Positions 23,757-38,000 of a DNA stretch of 64,000 nucleotides are shown piece by piece. Origin of the DNA: Alnus glutinosa. Taxonomy: Eukaryota > Streptophyta > Magnoliopsida > Fagales > Betulaceae. The number at the start of each line of letters is the position of its first letter. Positions within the stretch are counted from its first letter, which is position 1. The position numbers and the translations under genes were made by a program. The notes beneath the pieces are model-generated. The model searched no databases, was not told where the DNA came from, and saw only the letters and a list, made by a program, of their open reading frames with translations. The stretch is from the NCBI RefSeq assembly GCF_958979055.1, contig NC_084886.1, forward strand, positions 39,762,154 to 39,826,153. Reading direction: 5' to 3'.

Positions 23757-25497
23757 GCCCATTCTAGACTCTCTTGTTTTCATTAATATGGATGAGAAAC
23801 AACAAATGGTTCGGTAGATACAAATATCTCTAATACAATTGAGAAAATTCTCATTCTAAACTTGTTTGCCATTTTGATGCAAAGCTTCGTTAGTCAGCTT
23901 TTGAATTGTCTCGTTTGCTTCTCTTTTAACATGATTAATCTGCGACTCTTGCAAATTATTCATAACAACTTGTGAAACACTAATTATTCATGACAACTTG
24001 TGAAAAAGTGTTGTTTCACATGATACCCTACATTTTATCACATAACATTGTTTAGTTAATTTCTTAAATCTATTAATTTTTTCAAAAGTTAGTCCAAAAT
24101 TTTATTTTCCGGACAGCTCTCATCCCCTCTCTATCCCATATAAAGTCCTTAGACTCTATTAAATGCTAAGCATGTCTAAGCCTGAAATTTATGGATAGCC
24201 CTTGGTTTCCTCTTTCTTTCATATCTAATTCCACCTTAACAAATTACAAAATAAACAAACTAAGATATATCCATATATTTTAAATAGGTCACTCTTATCA
24301 CTTTTCCGTCAAAATGAATGGTTTGTCACATGTCACGTGTGTTTTAATTGATACTATACTGTTCATATCAACACCTAGTATCAATGTCATATTATTAAGT
24401 GGCAAATCATTAATAAAAACAAAAATCCACAACTCAAAAAACAAAATTTGTATTATTTGTCATCTTAATCTTCTACATTAATTTGTAGCATTAGGGGAAA
24501 AATCATTAAATTTGATGTTGAAATAGACTATGGCGTGTCAAATGAGACACATGTGACGTTAAATTTGGCAGTAAAGTGATAGATGAACCAAATTAAAACT
24601 TGAGTAAACTGAAAACTCAATGACTAAATTCAAATCAAATAAAAACTTAAGGATTAAACGGTGAAATAGACATATTTAATACCCTTTAGCCAAATCTTTG
24701 TAATCATAAACATTATATCAATAAACTGTATGAGTATAAATGGCCAATTACTTGATTTTAAACTTAAATTCTTACATCAAAATCAATGACCACATCAAAG
24801 TTCTAGGCTTCTAGCAAAGACAATCTACAGAGACAGTAAAAACAACCAAATAATACTTAACCCGTGGCCCATCAGTGATCATCTTAAGTACTTCATGTCT
24901 CCTCCAACTCATCGCAGGTGACCAAATCCAAAACCATTACTAATTTTGTTTGCCGAGTCATTCAATTACAAATACAGGTTTTCAAGACAACTTAATATTC
25001 CAATTTCCAGTTGCATGTTTTATCATCAAATTAATTCAATATTATTTTTTGTATTTTTTTGCAAGCCCAAACCATATCATCATAGTTTACCAATTGGCGT
25101 TGTGATCAACTTTACAAATCCATAACTGAGCGATGATTTGAAAAGTTGGAGTCCATCTATTCAAACCAATCTTCTTCTGCCATGAAAAATTACTCAAAGT
25201 CTCAGACACTAAGGGCATGTTTGGGTAATACTTTTATTATTATTATTATTTATTATTTTTGAAATACATGTTTGAGTTGTTTTGCTAAATTTGAATTCTA
25301 CCGAAATTTTATTCAACTTTTTTTTAATTTCGTCTCAAATTTTATAAACTATCAAAACATAATTTTAAAAACTAAATTTTCTCGGCATTTGCAATTTTAA
25401 ATATAATAAAAAATAGTAGAATATAAAAAAAATCGCACACTCAAACGTATCATAAGTTGAAGCTTTTTTAATAGCCAAAAATGTCAATTATACGATA
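23757..25497. other. Gene-free AT-rich region with weak fold-backs
   Basis: No gene was supported. An imperfect inverted pair (ggtcactcttatcacttttccg near 24288 and the complement of cagtaaagtgatagatgaacc near 24571) suggests an eroded MITE of about 310 bp. Otherwise the stretch is AT-rich and featureless. Confidence 0.35.
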
Positions 25498-25624
25498 GAG
25501 ATATGTTAGTTGCACAACAATTTTGTACAATAATTGCACAACAATGTTAATGTGTCCAGCATTTTCATTTTTTATTTTTAAAAATGTTGGACACATTAGC
25601 ATTGTTGTGCAAATAACATATCTC
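25498..25624. mobile_element. Short hairpin MITE with GAGATATGTTAG ends
   Basis: The 127-bp element folds into a near-perfect hairpin: GAGATATGTTAG at the left and its complement at the right, with TTGCACAACAAT and GTGTCCAGCATTTT arms. The flanks tatacgata and cataagatt match at 6 of 9 positions, suggesting an aged 9-bp duplication. It resembles the elements at 48988 and 49388. Confidence 0.65.
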
Positions 25625-27019
25625 CATAAGATTTCATAAAAAAAAATAATAATAATAATCTATAGGATAAACTGTGGAAATATTTTCAGGCCACGTGGAT
25701 TTTTTTTGTTTTTTTATTTTCTTTTTTCGTTTACTGTTATGGATTTGCACTCATTTGACTTATCCATTTGTTTATTGTTATAAATTTTTGAGATTTATGT
25801 AATAAAAAATAGTACTAAAGGCGGTTTGTTTACTTCGTTGATACCATGTTGTAAATCTTATTTGTACAATGTCTCGAAAATCTAGCACGTGCGAAGTCTT
25901 GAATACTCCGGTTAAAAAAAAAAAAAATGCTTAAAGGCATTGCAACAATACGTAAAAAGAAAAAAAGAAGAAGAAGAAGTTAACTTATCATATCTAAAAT
26001 AATGTGCGAAATTTCTCATAAATTTATCTAACTATCTCTTGCAATTTTGGCAATATATAAAGTCAATAAGCATTCAGAGATCCCTCACGGCTGGCCCTAG
26101 AAAAAAAAAAAAAACTCTCAGAAAATATATCCGAGAGGAGGAGGGAGCTGCTCTCTTTCCCTTTCTACTCCCCGCTCATACATTCTCCATCTCATTCTGA
26201 TTTTTTTGTTTGTAGGTGTTTTTCGACCAAATAAACAATTTTAGCCTTTTTGCTATACATTTATTCATCTACCTCCGTATTGTGCCGTTCATATTCTCCA
26301 TGGCCGCTGCTACTGTTTACTGGTTGAATTTTTGCTTTGAATAAGAGTTTTCTTTTCCATAGTCAGGTGTGAGGGATAATCTCTCATGGCCTGGATAGTT
26401 TGGTCTGAGAAGTCACCTCTCATGGCCAGTTTACTTTTTTTTTTTTTTTTTATAATATTTGGCTACCCTTGTCTTAGATCTAATATACTCGGATCAGATA
26501 TACTCTTTAATTATTTTTGTACATGAGTTAGCGGAAGATGAAAGTCATAGATAATGCTTTATAGTAAGAATTTTACTTGTACCTATGACTTTGTAACCTC
26601 ATAACATATGATTATGATTTTGTAGAGCTTTATGCTCTGTGATGTAAGAACTTTATGCTTGTGATCTTTGATCAATGAAATGCTCAAATCTTTCGGTTTT
26701 TTTTTTTTAAAAAAAATTGGCAATATATATAACTCGTTGTTTGACAAAATCTTACAACTAAATTTCACGTACCTTTTAAAGATTTGTAATTAAGAAATAC
26801 TAAAGGCAATGTACTCAGTTTATAAATATTAGAAATGGTTACATGCTTTTTACATGCTAACTTAAAATTGATGTATTTTGCATACGTTAAGGGATACATA
26901 ACAATTTTACAAACTGAATTGAATGAATTTGTGTCCATTATATAATCACTACAATAAAGTGTGTTATATTAGTGACGTTTACATGTAAGGATGCAAACTA
27001 AAACGACACAAATTACTGT

Positions 27020-27063
<44 letters not shown>

Positions 27064-27459
27064 AAAGTGAATTAACTTGATTTTTCCATTAGAAAATAAC
27101 ATATAGAAAATTGACATGGTGCTGCATGCAAGGTGAGGTATTATAATTACCCAATAATCAAATTTCATTAGTGCCATAAGAAGGCACAAATTCCATTACG
27201 TTATCATATCATAGGGGGAGGAGGTATAATACTAGTTAGCTCATACAGGAAAACAAGTTAGGAAGGTAATTCCCCCTCCTTTCTCTCTCTCATTCCTTGC
27301 AAGTGGCTGTACATAATGACATATGATATATTGTCATGCTATTTAAAATATTTTAACAATGTGATTTATAACATTGGAATCAACAATATTAAATTCTCAC
27401 TGTAAATAACTTATTTCAATTTCAAGTAAAATGGCCAAATGGGCAACATCCTATTACAT
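25625..27459. other. Gene-free region
   Basis: The stretch holds A-, T- and GAA-runs (25917-25927, 26100-26114, 26432-26450) and a poly(T) tract of about 39 bp at 27021-27059. No gene or RNA was supported; the ORF at 26583-26768 is AT-rich noise. Confidence 0.4.
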
Positions 27460-27468
27460 ATGACAAAA

Positions 27469-27619
27469 GAAAATGTTATTTTTACTACACCAACACAACA
27501 TGTGTATAACATCCCCTCACATGAGGATGTGACCCACATACTGAGCCCCACCCTCATATGACTATATGAGAGAGTGTTGTGCTGCTGTTGTTCTGCTCTA
27601 GAGTAGAAATCATGTTCCA
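27469..27619. mobile_element. Mutator-type MITE with a perfect 9-bp TSD
   Basis: The 151-bp element has ends GAAAATGTTATTTTTAC and, reverse-complemented, TGGAACATGATTTCTAC. Perfect 9-bp repeats ATGACAAAA flank it (27460-27468 and 27620-27628). The interior hairpin contains cccctcacatgagg and ctcatatgac arms, also seen at 49964-50106. Confidence 0.75.
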
Positions 27620-29131
27620 ATGACAAAAGGATGTAAAAAAAACAAATTCGAAGATGTCAAGAGCAAGGTTGGGGTTGTGTTGAGAAATATAATTTTTATA
27701 ATAAAAAAAGAAAAAAATCATTTTCAAGCTTTTTAAAAAAAATGCATTTTGATTTTTTTTTATAGTAAAAAAATAGAAAAAAGTATTTTTTTTTGAGGTT
27801 TTTATTACCAAATAAATTAATATACAATTTTTTATATATTAAAAACACTTTTTAAGTTTTCTAACACATCCTTATCATGAACACAATTTGAATATTTTCT
27901 CTACGTGACTACATCAATTCCATCAAATACTTGTCGGCTAGCACACAAGCTTGAGATGACAGCGGTGATAGCTTCGCCTTTTTGCCTTTTGGCAAGCTGG
28001 AAATAAATAATTGTCGTTTCGTTTGGCCATTTCACAAGCCTTTTATTTTTCTTGGAGACGCGCGGTACTTATTTTACACGGAACGACATATCGTTTACTA
28101 ATGAAGCCTCGGTTATTTTTACGCGTTCACTTGCTATTTGCTAAATGCAAGAGATGATGAAAAATATCACGTGCTAGTGGAAGACTCGAAGGAGAGTATC
28201 GGAGGCGCACTTGGCACCCGACAAACGTCACGCGACGTGGTGGACGTTAAATAAGTATATTCAATCTACTTGAGTCTCCGCCTCGATTCCGCAATACCTA
28301 TATGCCTTTCACGGGCTCTGTCACCGTCCGCTAAACCCTTTCCACGTGTGCATCATAAAAATATTAGGAGAACTAGATCCATTCTCTTAATTTATTTTAC
28401 TTGTGTTGCAATATTTTTTAATTTTTTAATTTATCATATTAATTTATTATTAGGATTACAATGTCTCATTTCACAATTCAAAATAACAAAATATTCCGTA
28501 TAAGGTAAAAAATTCTTAAAAAACAAAAAAAATATTCATAAAATAACATAAGGTGTCACTTTGATTTATTCTGATTTTTTTTTTTTTTTTTGTTCTCCAA
28601 ATTTCTCTGCTTGTGATTTGTGAACATAAGGCTTAGAATGTTACCTAGACGCAGGGAATTACAGCCCAACAACAGCTTTCATGACATATCGCGAACTGAT
28701 AAGCGAGATGACCTATCACCTAGTTGATAAGCCAGTAGGCATCTCACTGATAGGTCGGTGTGAAACTGAAACCCTGCAAAACGCATCGAAGAAAGTGAGA
28801 ACAAGTCGTCTCTCTTTCTCTGCTTTATCTTTTTCTATTTTTCTCTTGGCAGCTTTTTCGTCCACAACTGGTCTCGTTGAGCGACAGAGCATGGAACTAC
28901 AAACCCTAGAGGCCTCCACTCCCAGCACTACCACCATATTCCCACCATAAAACCCACCAGACTCCGAAAAACGCCGTCGCGCAGACTTCAAAGCTCTGAA
29001 TTTCCTCACCAACAGCTCTCTTTCTCTCTCTCTCTGCTAAACCCTATCTTTGCAAAAATCTCAAATCGTACCCATCAGAGAAAGCCCATTTCTTCGAAGT
29101 TGAAGTCGGGGCACGTTCTGTGGGGGCGAAA
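27620..29131. other. Promoter and 5' UTR side of the TPR2-like gene
   Basis: CACGTG G-box cores occur at 28168-28173 and 28343-28348. They lie in a GC-richer stretch with several ACGT motifs (28200-28245), about 0.8-1.0 kb upstream of the ATG. The 300 bp before the ATG are CT-rich (ctctctttctctctctctctgc near 29013-29035), as in plant leaders. A minus-strand ORF at 28716-29012 overlaps the leader and shows no recognisable domain. Confidence 0.45.
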
Positions 29132-31975
29132 ATGTCGTCTTTGAGCAGAGAATTGGTGTTTCTGATTCTCCAATTTCTCGAGGAAGAGAAGTTCAAGGAG
29201 ACAGTGCACAAGTAAGATTCTTCTTTGTTATTATTGTTGCTATTTCTCTTTTCTGGGCGTGTTTTTGGGTTCTGAATACGGTGTCGCTTTGGGGGCATAG
29301 GCTGGAGCAAGAGTCGGGGTTCTTCTTCAACATGAAATACTTCGAAGAGCAGGCTTTGGCTGGAGAGTGGGATGAGGTCGAGAGGTACCTCTCTGGGTTC
29401 ACCAAAGTCGACGATAACCGATACTCCATGAAGATTTTCTTCGAGATCAGAAAGCAGAAGTATCTCGAAGCTCTTGACAGGTACTTCAATCTCTCTCTCT
29501 CTCTCTCTCGGTATTTATATGTGTTTATGCTCTCTATTTTTTGGTTCATGTGGGGTTTTGCATTGCAAATTAAATTATAAAAATATATGCTTAGGCATGA
29601 CAGAGCGAAGGCTGTAGAGATACTAGTGAAGGATTTGAAAGTTTTTGCTACATTCAATGAAGAACTGTACAAAGAAATTACTCAGCTTTTGACTCTTGAG
29701 AACTTCAGGTAATTTTTTAATTTAGTCCGTCTATGTTATTTTGAAGTTGTGTTGTGTTAGATACCGAAAAAAGAAGTTGGGTTATGCAAAAGGGATGGAT
29801 TTGATGGTTTTTGATACCGAATTATGGAATTTGAGATGTATTGAAGTTGGGCATTTGGTTAACGCAGGGAAAATGAGCAGTTATCGAAGTATGGTGATAC
29901 TAAATCGGCTCGAAGTATAATGCTGGTAGAGCTTAAGAAACTTATCGAAGCAAATCCTCTGTATCGAGAGAAGCTTGTTTTTCCCTCCTTGAAGGCGTCT
30001 CGCTTGCGAACTCTTATCAATCAAAGGTGGTTTTAGTGTTTTTGATGTTCCATTATTGAATATGAATACTCATCTATAAATTGCATTATTGCGAGATGGA
30101 TACAATAAATGTTTCCAACCAATGTGATACGTTCTGTTGGTATACACATTAGTATAACTTTTTGCGGCGTTGAGTCTGATTAATGTATGTTTGGGTCCTG
30201 AAGTATTCATTTATGGTTTATGCAGCTTAAATTGGCAACACCAGCTTTGCAAGAACCCAAGGCCAAATCCTGATATCAAAACCTTGTTCACTGACCACAT
30301 GTGTTCTCCTGCGAATGGGGCGCGTGCACCTACTCCAGTCACTCTTCCAGTTGCAGCTCTTGCAAAGCCTTCAACTTATGCTCCTCTTGGAGCACATGGT
30401 GGAGTATGATCATAACTGTCCCAATGGCTAAATTATCAATTTTGATGACCATCTTTTTCTGGTTCTAACCTGGGATGCCTTTTGGTTTGTAATATATGTG
30501 TAGCCTTTTCCACCAACTGCAGTGTCTGCCAATACTAATCCTTTAGCAGGATGGATGGCGAATACAAATCCTTCCTCATCTGTTCAATCAGCTGTTGCTG
30601 CTGCTTCATCATTACCTCTTCTACCCAATCAAGGTTATGTCTTCATTGTCATTGGAGCTGCCATTGTAGCACTTGCAAATATGCCAAAAATTAAGACACT
30701 CAGTGTACCGAGTTACATCTAATTTGTAGTAGTGCTTGTTGCCAAGTTTTTTATTTTGAAATACAATGTCAAATACCAAAGTAGTTTCTACTTATTTGCC
30801 TCCCCCCAACTCCTTACCCTTTTGAGTTGGGGTGTGACTGGGTTCCTGATCATTCTTCTATTTTGTCCAGTATTGCCTATAAACACTTCAGCAACTGTTG
30901 AAATGACTGATCATCTTCTTCTTCTTCTTTTTTGTGTGTGTGGTTGTGTGCGCGCTCTCAAAAGGATGATCGGAGAACAGAACCTATTCTTAATTCTTTG
31001 CATTTTTCCATCAGTATAGCTCACCCCGGTTTACTTTTTCCTCATAACAGTCTCTGTTTTGAAGCATCCAAGAACACCTTCAAATGCTCTTGCAATGATG
31101 GATTATCAAAGCACCGAGCACGATCAACTAATAAAACGTTTGCGGTCTGCACAATCTATTGATGAGGTATTGTTATACAGAGCTTGGATTTGTTTGTATG
31201 CAGTTCTGGATGCTTTGTTCTGGGTTTTGTGGTTGTGCTTTTGAATATTTTCATCGCTTCTAATTACAATGTCTCTTATTTTGTGTTTTCAGGTCACATA
31301 TCCTGCTCCTCCCCAACAAGCTTCCGCGTCACCTGATGAGCTACCAAGAACCGTAGCTCGTGCCATTCATCAGGGTTCAACTGTGATAAGCATGGATTTT
31401 CATCCTTCTCACCAGACATTACTTGCTGGTAAGATAAATGTTGACAATCCAGAAAAGTTTTACCATAATATAGATTTAAAGTTCCACCTTTATGTTTAAA
31501 GTTTTGATGTAGCTTCTGTACCCTGTATGACTTGTTATATATTTTGAGTAGTTGGTTGCGGCAATGGTGAGATTGCACTATGGGAAGTTGGGCTGCGAGA
31601 GAAGCTGGTATCGAAGCCATTCAAGATATGCGATATGGCTGCTTGTTCTGTGCTATTTCAGGTCTATATCTCATCATTAAGTTAAAAAGCTTAAACTCAA
31701 CTTCTTGAATTACATTTTTAAACATTTTTTTTCCAAGTACGGATGTTGATGATTGCCAGACTATATATAAGTGTAAAAGGCTGATACTGTTACCATTACT
31801 ACTCTGATCAAGATAAACTTATGTGAACCTTTTGATTGGTCACATGATCTTTACATTAGCACTTAATAATGTATTGCTATTACATTTGCTGCTTCTATAA
31901 ATGTTACCACTACTACTGCTGTTGTAAGTATTCTTAGACCCAATGATGCAAAGCATTGCGTCACTCTCGAGGAGG

Positions 31976-32010
<35 letters not shown>

Positions 32011-35000
32011 GGGGGGGGGAGATGGCTGGCTTATTTTGTTGGAGTATCACATTGTTGCTAACTTGATTTTTGACAAATGAGAGATTCAACAATTGCAGCC
32101 ACCATTTCTTGAGTACTGCGGATGACATGTTTATTTAGATATAAAATCAGCCCCTTGAGTCTGTAAGGAATAAAGCTGGATTGGAATCAAGTACCAGAGA
32201 AGGGATTGAGGCATAAACTAGCAGCAAGAGAGGGTGAGGGAGGGAGGGGTGGATTGCAATCAAGTACCGGAGAAGGGATTGAGGCATAAGCTAGCAGCAT
32301 GATACGTTCAGAATTTTAGGGCTTACGTGGCAGTACACGTGGCAGTACCGAATCCCCAAGACAGCAGTGAATAAGGAGTATAATCTCCATATATTATTTC
32401 CTTAAGTATTTAGTTTAATAAGGAATGTATTTTCCATTAGTTATTTCCTTCTTAGTTTATTTTCCTACATTGTGTTATGACCGCTAGACCTAATGGTTAT
32501 GTCTTATGACCTAGCCGTCATCTATTTAAGTGTAATCCTACTCAAGGAATAAGCATGTTGAATATTATGAAAACCTAAACCTTTTTGGTTGTTTTGGAGA
32601 TCAAGGCTCTCTCGAAGTAGCCATTGGAGATCACGGCTCTCTCGAAGTAGCCTTTATCAATTTTCTTTTTTTCTTTTTACTATTTGATTGCATCACAGCA
32701 AGAGAGGGTGAGGGAGGGAGATGGCTGGCTTATTTTGTTGGAGTATCACATTGTTGCTAACTTGATTTTTGACAAATGAGAGATTCAACAATTGCAGCCA
32801 CCATTTCTTGAGTAATGCGGATGACATGTTTATTTAGATATAAAATCAGCCCCTTGATCTCTTATAATTTGTCAAGCATGCAGAGATCATTTAACTTACT
32901 TTCCATCAGGAAAATTTTGTAACCAACACTGATACAGGCAGAATTCGTAAACTGGATTTTGAGCCTCAAATCTGAGCTAGAATTTCGTCTTGAAAAAAAG
33001 TTGGAATTCCTTCCCATGACACCCAAACAAGGATTTTCTTTGACAATTTAAAATTCTGCAATGTGCCCAATTCCGCCTACAGATACCATCTTTGAGAATT
33101 ACTAAATAAAGTTTCAGCCAACATGTGTGATTTTTTCTCTCCCTTCCCCTTAGAGATGGAGTGTGGGTGTTCTTGCTAATTTGATGGCTTAAAATATCTC
33201 TCTAATTTCCCTTCTTAAATTCTTCTATCCTCTAAATTATAGACGGATTACATTATCCAGTATCACCATTGCTGCTACTACAAGCCTTTATATTACCTCT
33301 GCTGTGACTACTGCCGTTTAATTCAAGAGATATATGGCTCAAAAAATAATAAAAAAATAAAAAATTCAAGAGATATATGTATAAACTATTTGGTTGTCCG
33401 CATAAATCCTATTTTTTTCTCAAAGTAGGTGCTCAATAAGACTTTAACTTTTGGCCTTACTACTTTTAGTAATTCTTAAGGGAAACTACAACTATTGCAG
33501 CCATTGCTACATCTGATGCTTGATCAACAAAGAGAAAGCATTCTTCCCTTAGTTTTCATTTTTCAACCTTATGTGAGTTTTTTAACCCTTTAAATTTCCA
33601 ACCTTTTCATCTTTGCCCAACTAGAGCTTTGCCGAGTTATTTGGAATTGACAAAATCACTTTGGATATATCATAGCGTTTGCATTATTATTGCTTGGAAG
33701 CACTTTTGCTGTTGAAATCAACGAAGCTTTGTTTAGACCTTTCAGGTTGAATTACCTGCATCCTCCCCTTTCATGCTCTCTTCACTCAGGTTTTGAGGAA
33801 ATGATTCTTATTCTTATGGGTTTGCCTTCCTCCCCTGTAAACCTTAGTACTGTTACTAGTATAACTCTTCTGTAATATCAATGTCTGTTTTTCCAAACTT
33901 TATGAGGAGTTTTAGGTCAAATTGTTTCATTTGTGGTTTCTGATCATGATTTATACCTGATGCTGGAAGAATTGGAAGCAATTAAAGGTTGAATGTTACT
34001 AATTAAGAGTCCCTTACAGGGTGCTATTGTCAAAGATTCATCAATATCTGTCAGCCGTGTATCATGGAGTCCTGATGGAAATTTGATTGGTATGTCCACT
34101 GAAATAAATCTAGCATTAATTGATGTGCATTTGTGCTTCTCTATAGTGCTTCTGTTGTTGTTGCAGGGGTTGCATTTACAAAACATTTGATACATTTGTA
34201 TGCTTACCATGGGTCCAATGATCTACGCCAGCATTTGGAGGCATGTTTTAATTCATTTTTTTTTTTTTAATATTTATCCAACAAGACGTTATTTGCAGTG
34301 GCAGAATGATGTTAGCACTCTGCTTTCTTGCAGATTGATGCTCATGTTGGCGGTGTGAATGACTTAGCATTCTCATACCCAAACAGGCAATTGTGTGTGG
34401 TAACTTGTGGAGATGATAAGTTAATAAAGGTAAGGGCCAGAAAAAAGTAGGTAGTGAATTTATTTTTGTTAACTTGATGGGTTTTTCCTTTTCACTGAAT
34501 TTATAAGAAATTTATCAGGTTTGGGATTTGGCTGGAAGGAAGATTTTTAACTTTGAAGGTCATGAAGCACCTGTTTATTCTATTTGTCCTCACCACAAGG
34601 AAAATATTCAGGTTAGACAAATTATCTGGTCAAACTTTTGGTAGAAATTATTATAACATGCAAATTATAGGAGATCATTTTTTAGGGATGAGCTTAATTC
34701 TTTCTTCTTTCCAGTAATACAAATTTTTGCTGCAATATTGGTGATTGGTCAAGGAAAGACTCTGTGTATGTCGATATTGCTATAGATTTCAGAATAGTGG
34801 AAGTTACAAAAACCAAAGTTGTTACACCTAATTGATGTGTATCCCTTACAGGGTACTGCATGAAAGATAGCGGAATAAGAGTGTTGTACTTTTCATTTTG
34901 TTCCATGCCTTGAATTCTGTCAATATTATTATTGGAACGAAACAAGGCTGAGATAAACATATTTTAACTCAACAAAATGATATTTCTTGCTTGTATTTGA

Positions 35001-38000
35001 ATCTTGCTGTTGCATTGAAGATGTGTCCCCCTCAATTCATGGTTTCTATCCATATCTTTGCAGTTTATATTTTCAACAGCTGTTGATGGGAAAATTAAGG
35101 CTTGGTTGTATGACAATGTGGGATCCAGGGTTGACTATGATGCTCCTGGACTGTGGTGCACCAGAATGCTCTACAGTGCTGATGGATGCAGGTAAGCGAA
35201 GAGCAAAATTTTAATGGTAATAAGTTATCCTTTTTTATTTGTGCGTTTATCATAAAAGGTGTAGAATCTGCTTCCCAAAAAAATAGATATATGAATTGAA
35301 AATCTCTCGCTCAAATTTCAGATTATTCTCTTGTGGGACGAGTAAAGACGGGGAATCTTTCCTAGTTGAATGGAATGAAAGTGAAGGAGCAATTAAGAGG
35401 ACATATTCTGGGTTTAGAAAGAAATCTGATGGTGTTGTGCAATTTGACACAACACGAAACCACTTTTTGGCTGCTGGTGAGGAGAACCAGATAAAGTTTT
35501 GGGATATGGACAATGTGAATGTTCTTGCTAGTATAGATGCTGAGGGTGGGCTTCCAGTGAGTATTGTATATTGTTTTCATTAAAACATGCTCTAGTTTTT
35601 AGTCTGTTTTTTAATGTCATCATTGGGATAACTGCAGATTCTTCCTCGCTTGAGATTCAATAAAGAGGGAACTATGCTAGTTGTTACTACGGCAGACAAC
35701 GGTTTCAAGATTCTTGCAAATGCTGATGGTCTCAGAACCTTGAGAACAATTGAAACCCGATCTAATGAATCATCCCGAGCACCAACTGAGATGAAGGTTG
35801 TTATCTTCCACCCATATGCCAAATCCCCCCTCCCTTCCTTTTGCGTGATTTATTTTTGCTTAGTACTTGCTTTGTTGCATGTTCATGGATCAGGTATCTA
35901 GCTCTGCTATGGTTGGAAACATCAACCCGGTTGTTACTAAAGTGGAACGCGTGGACAGAAGCTCTCCTGCCAGGCCTACTCCTGTCCTTGTATGCCATAT
36001 TACTGACGTTAGTTAAAGCTTAGGGTTTATTCTGAGCTATGACCTGATGACTATTGATAATTTGATAGGCTGGAATGAACTTGAAATATTGAATGAACAG
36101 TTTTTTATTTTTTAAACTGTAAACATAACTCACCCACCTTTATGGGATTGAACACATGAACCCATGAACTCACAGTTCACTGATTGTTCATGGGTAGGAG
36201 ATGCCATTCGGTCCAAAAGACGAAATCTACAGCTATTGCCTTTTAGCTAAGAGATTTGGTAGCCATAGTTGAATGTTGTAGTTTAATTAAGTTGTCTTTT
36301 AGGGCACTCAATAATTTTGTTTTATTTGCATTTAATTCTGATCATTGCTGTAGAATGGAGTGGATCCTATCAGTAGAGGCGTAGAAAGGCAAAGAAGTTT
36401 AGATGATGTATCTGATAAAACCAAACCTTCGGAACTGGTTGAAATTGTTGAACGTGTTCAGTGTAGAGCGGTAACAATGCCAGATAGCATAGATCCAGCT
36501 AACAAGGTTTTTTTTTTAATTTTTTAATTTTATTGATTTTAATTTCATAAGTAGATATAATTCATCTCCTGGCCATCAAGTTTATAATTTTAAATGGTCT
36601 CATTTGCTTTAAGGTTGCTCGGCTTCTTTACACAAATTCTGGTGCTGGCATTCTTGCACTTGGTTCAAATGGAGTCCAGAAGCTTTGGAAGTGGAACCGC
36701 AATGAACAAAACCCCAGTGGAAAGGTGATGGATTTATACCTATAAAAATATACAAACATATATGTATATGTACATGATTCTTGATTGCATTTAATGTCCT
36801 GTTAAGCTGCATAAGGAATACATTACCTGTTGTACGTATTATATATCTCTATATGCATGGTTTATGTAGAACACTTGCAGCAAATAACCATGAAAGATTT
36901 CTGACTCCTTGTTGGGTTTGTAGGCCACTGCCTGTGTTGTTCCACAACATTGGCTGCCAAATAGCGGTCTTGTTATGACTAATGATGTCCCAGAAAATTT
37001 GGAAGATGCCGTTCCCTGTGTAGCACTCTCAAAGAATGATTCCTATGTAATGTCTGCCTGTGGTGGAAAAGTTTCATTGTTCAATATGATGACTTTTAAG
37101 GTATGTTCGTACTTTTTTGGTTTATATAATCACCATCAGCTTCTGTATGAGCTGTATGTGTTGTGAATTTTTGGTTTACAATCAACAAAGTATGTATTTT
37201 GGGTTGAAATTGCTTTAATTTGTAGGTGATGACTACTTTTATGCCACCTCCGCCAGCCTCAACCTTTCTCGCTTTTCATCCTCAAGATAATAACGTCATA
37301 GCAATTGGAATGGAAGACTCAACCATTCACATGTACAATGTTAGGGTGGATGAGGTAATTGATTTAAGCATCTTCTAGTCTCATATATGGATTTTAATTT
37401 CTCTGTTGATTGTGAGTAAGAAATTAACCGCTCTGCTGTTAGGTCAAAACAAAACTTAAAGGTCACCACAAGCGTATCACTGGTTTAGCTTTTTCCTCCA
37501 ATCTTAACGTCCTGGTTTCATCAGGTGCTGATGCTCAGGTATGTTGCATCCTTGATTCTTCTATGTCATCCCTACCTATTACTTATCTTATGTTATTTTC
37601 TTCTGTCTTTACCATTTTTATTTTGCTTATTTATAATTTCTGTTGCTTGTAAATGGGGTGGTGGTCTGATGTATCTTGAAACGAAAGGATGAAGTTGTAT
37701 AATCGATAAAAATATCTTTTTCGCTTAGAGACTTTTTTTCTTAAAAAAACTATTGACAGGTGGCTCTTATGCCTTATGATATGTTTCAGCCCATTTAATT
37801 GTTGGTATTGTATCAACCAATGCTTTTTGGCAGCTTTGCTTTTGGAGCACTGAATCTTGGGAGAAGAGGAAATCAGTTACAATTCAACTGCCTGCTGGAA
37901 AGGTGCCTGTTGGTGACACTAGAGTGCAGTTCCACTCTGATCAAATCCGCTTGTTGGTATGCCATGAGACACAGCTAGCAGTGTATGATGCTTCCAAGAT

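Noticed and set aside
28716..29012. Minus-strand 98-codon ORF upstream of TPR2
   Set aside because: It overlaps the likely TPR2 leader, has no recognisable domain and is antisense to CT-rich UTR sequence.
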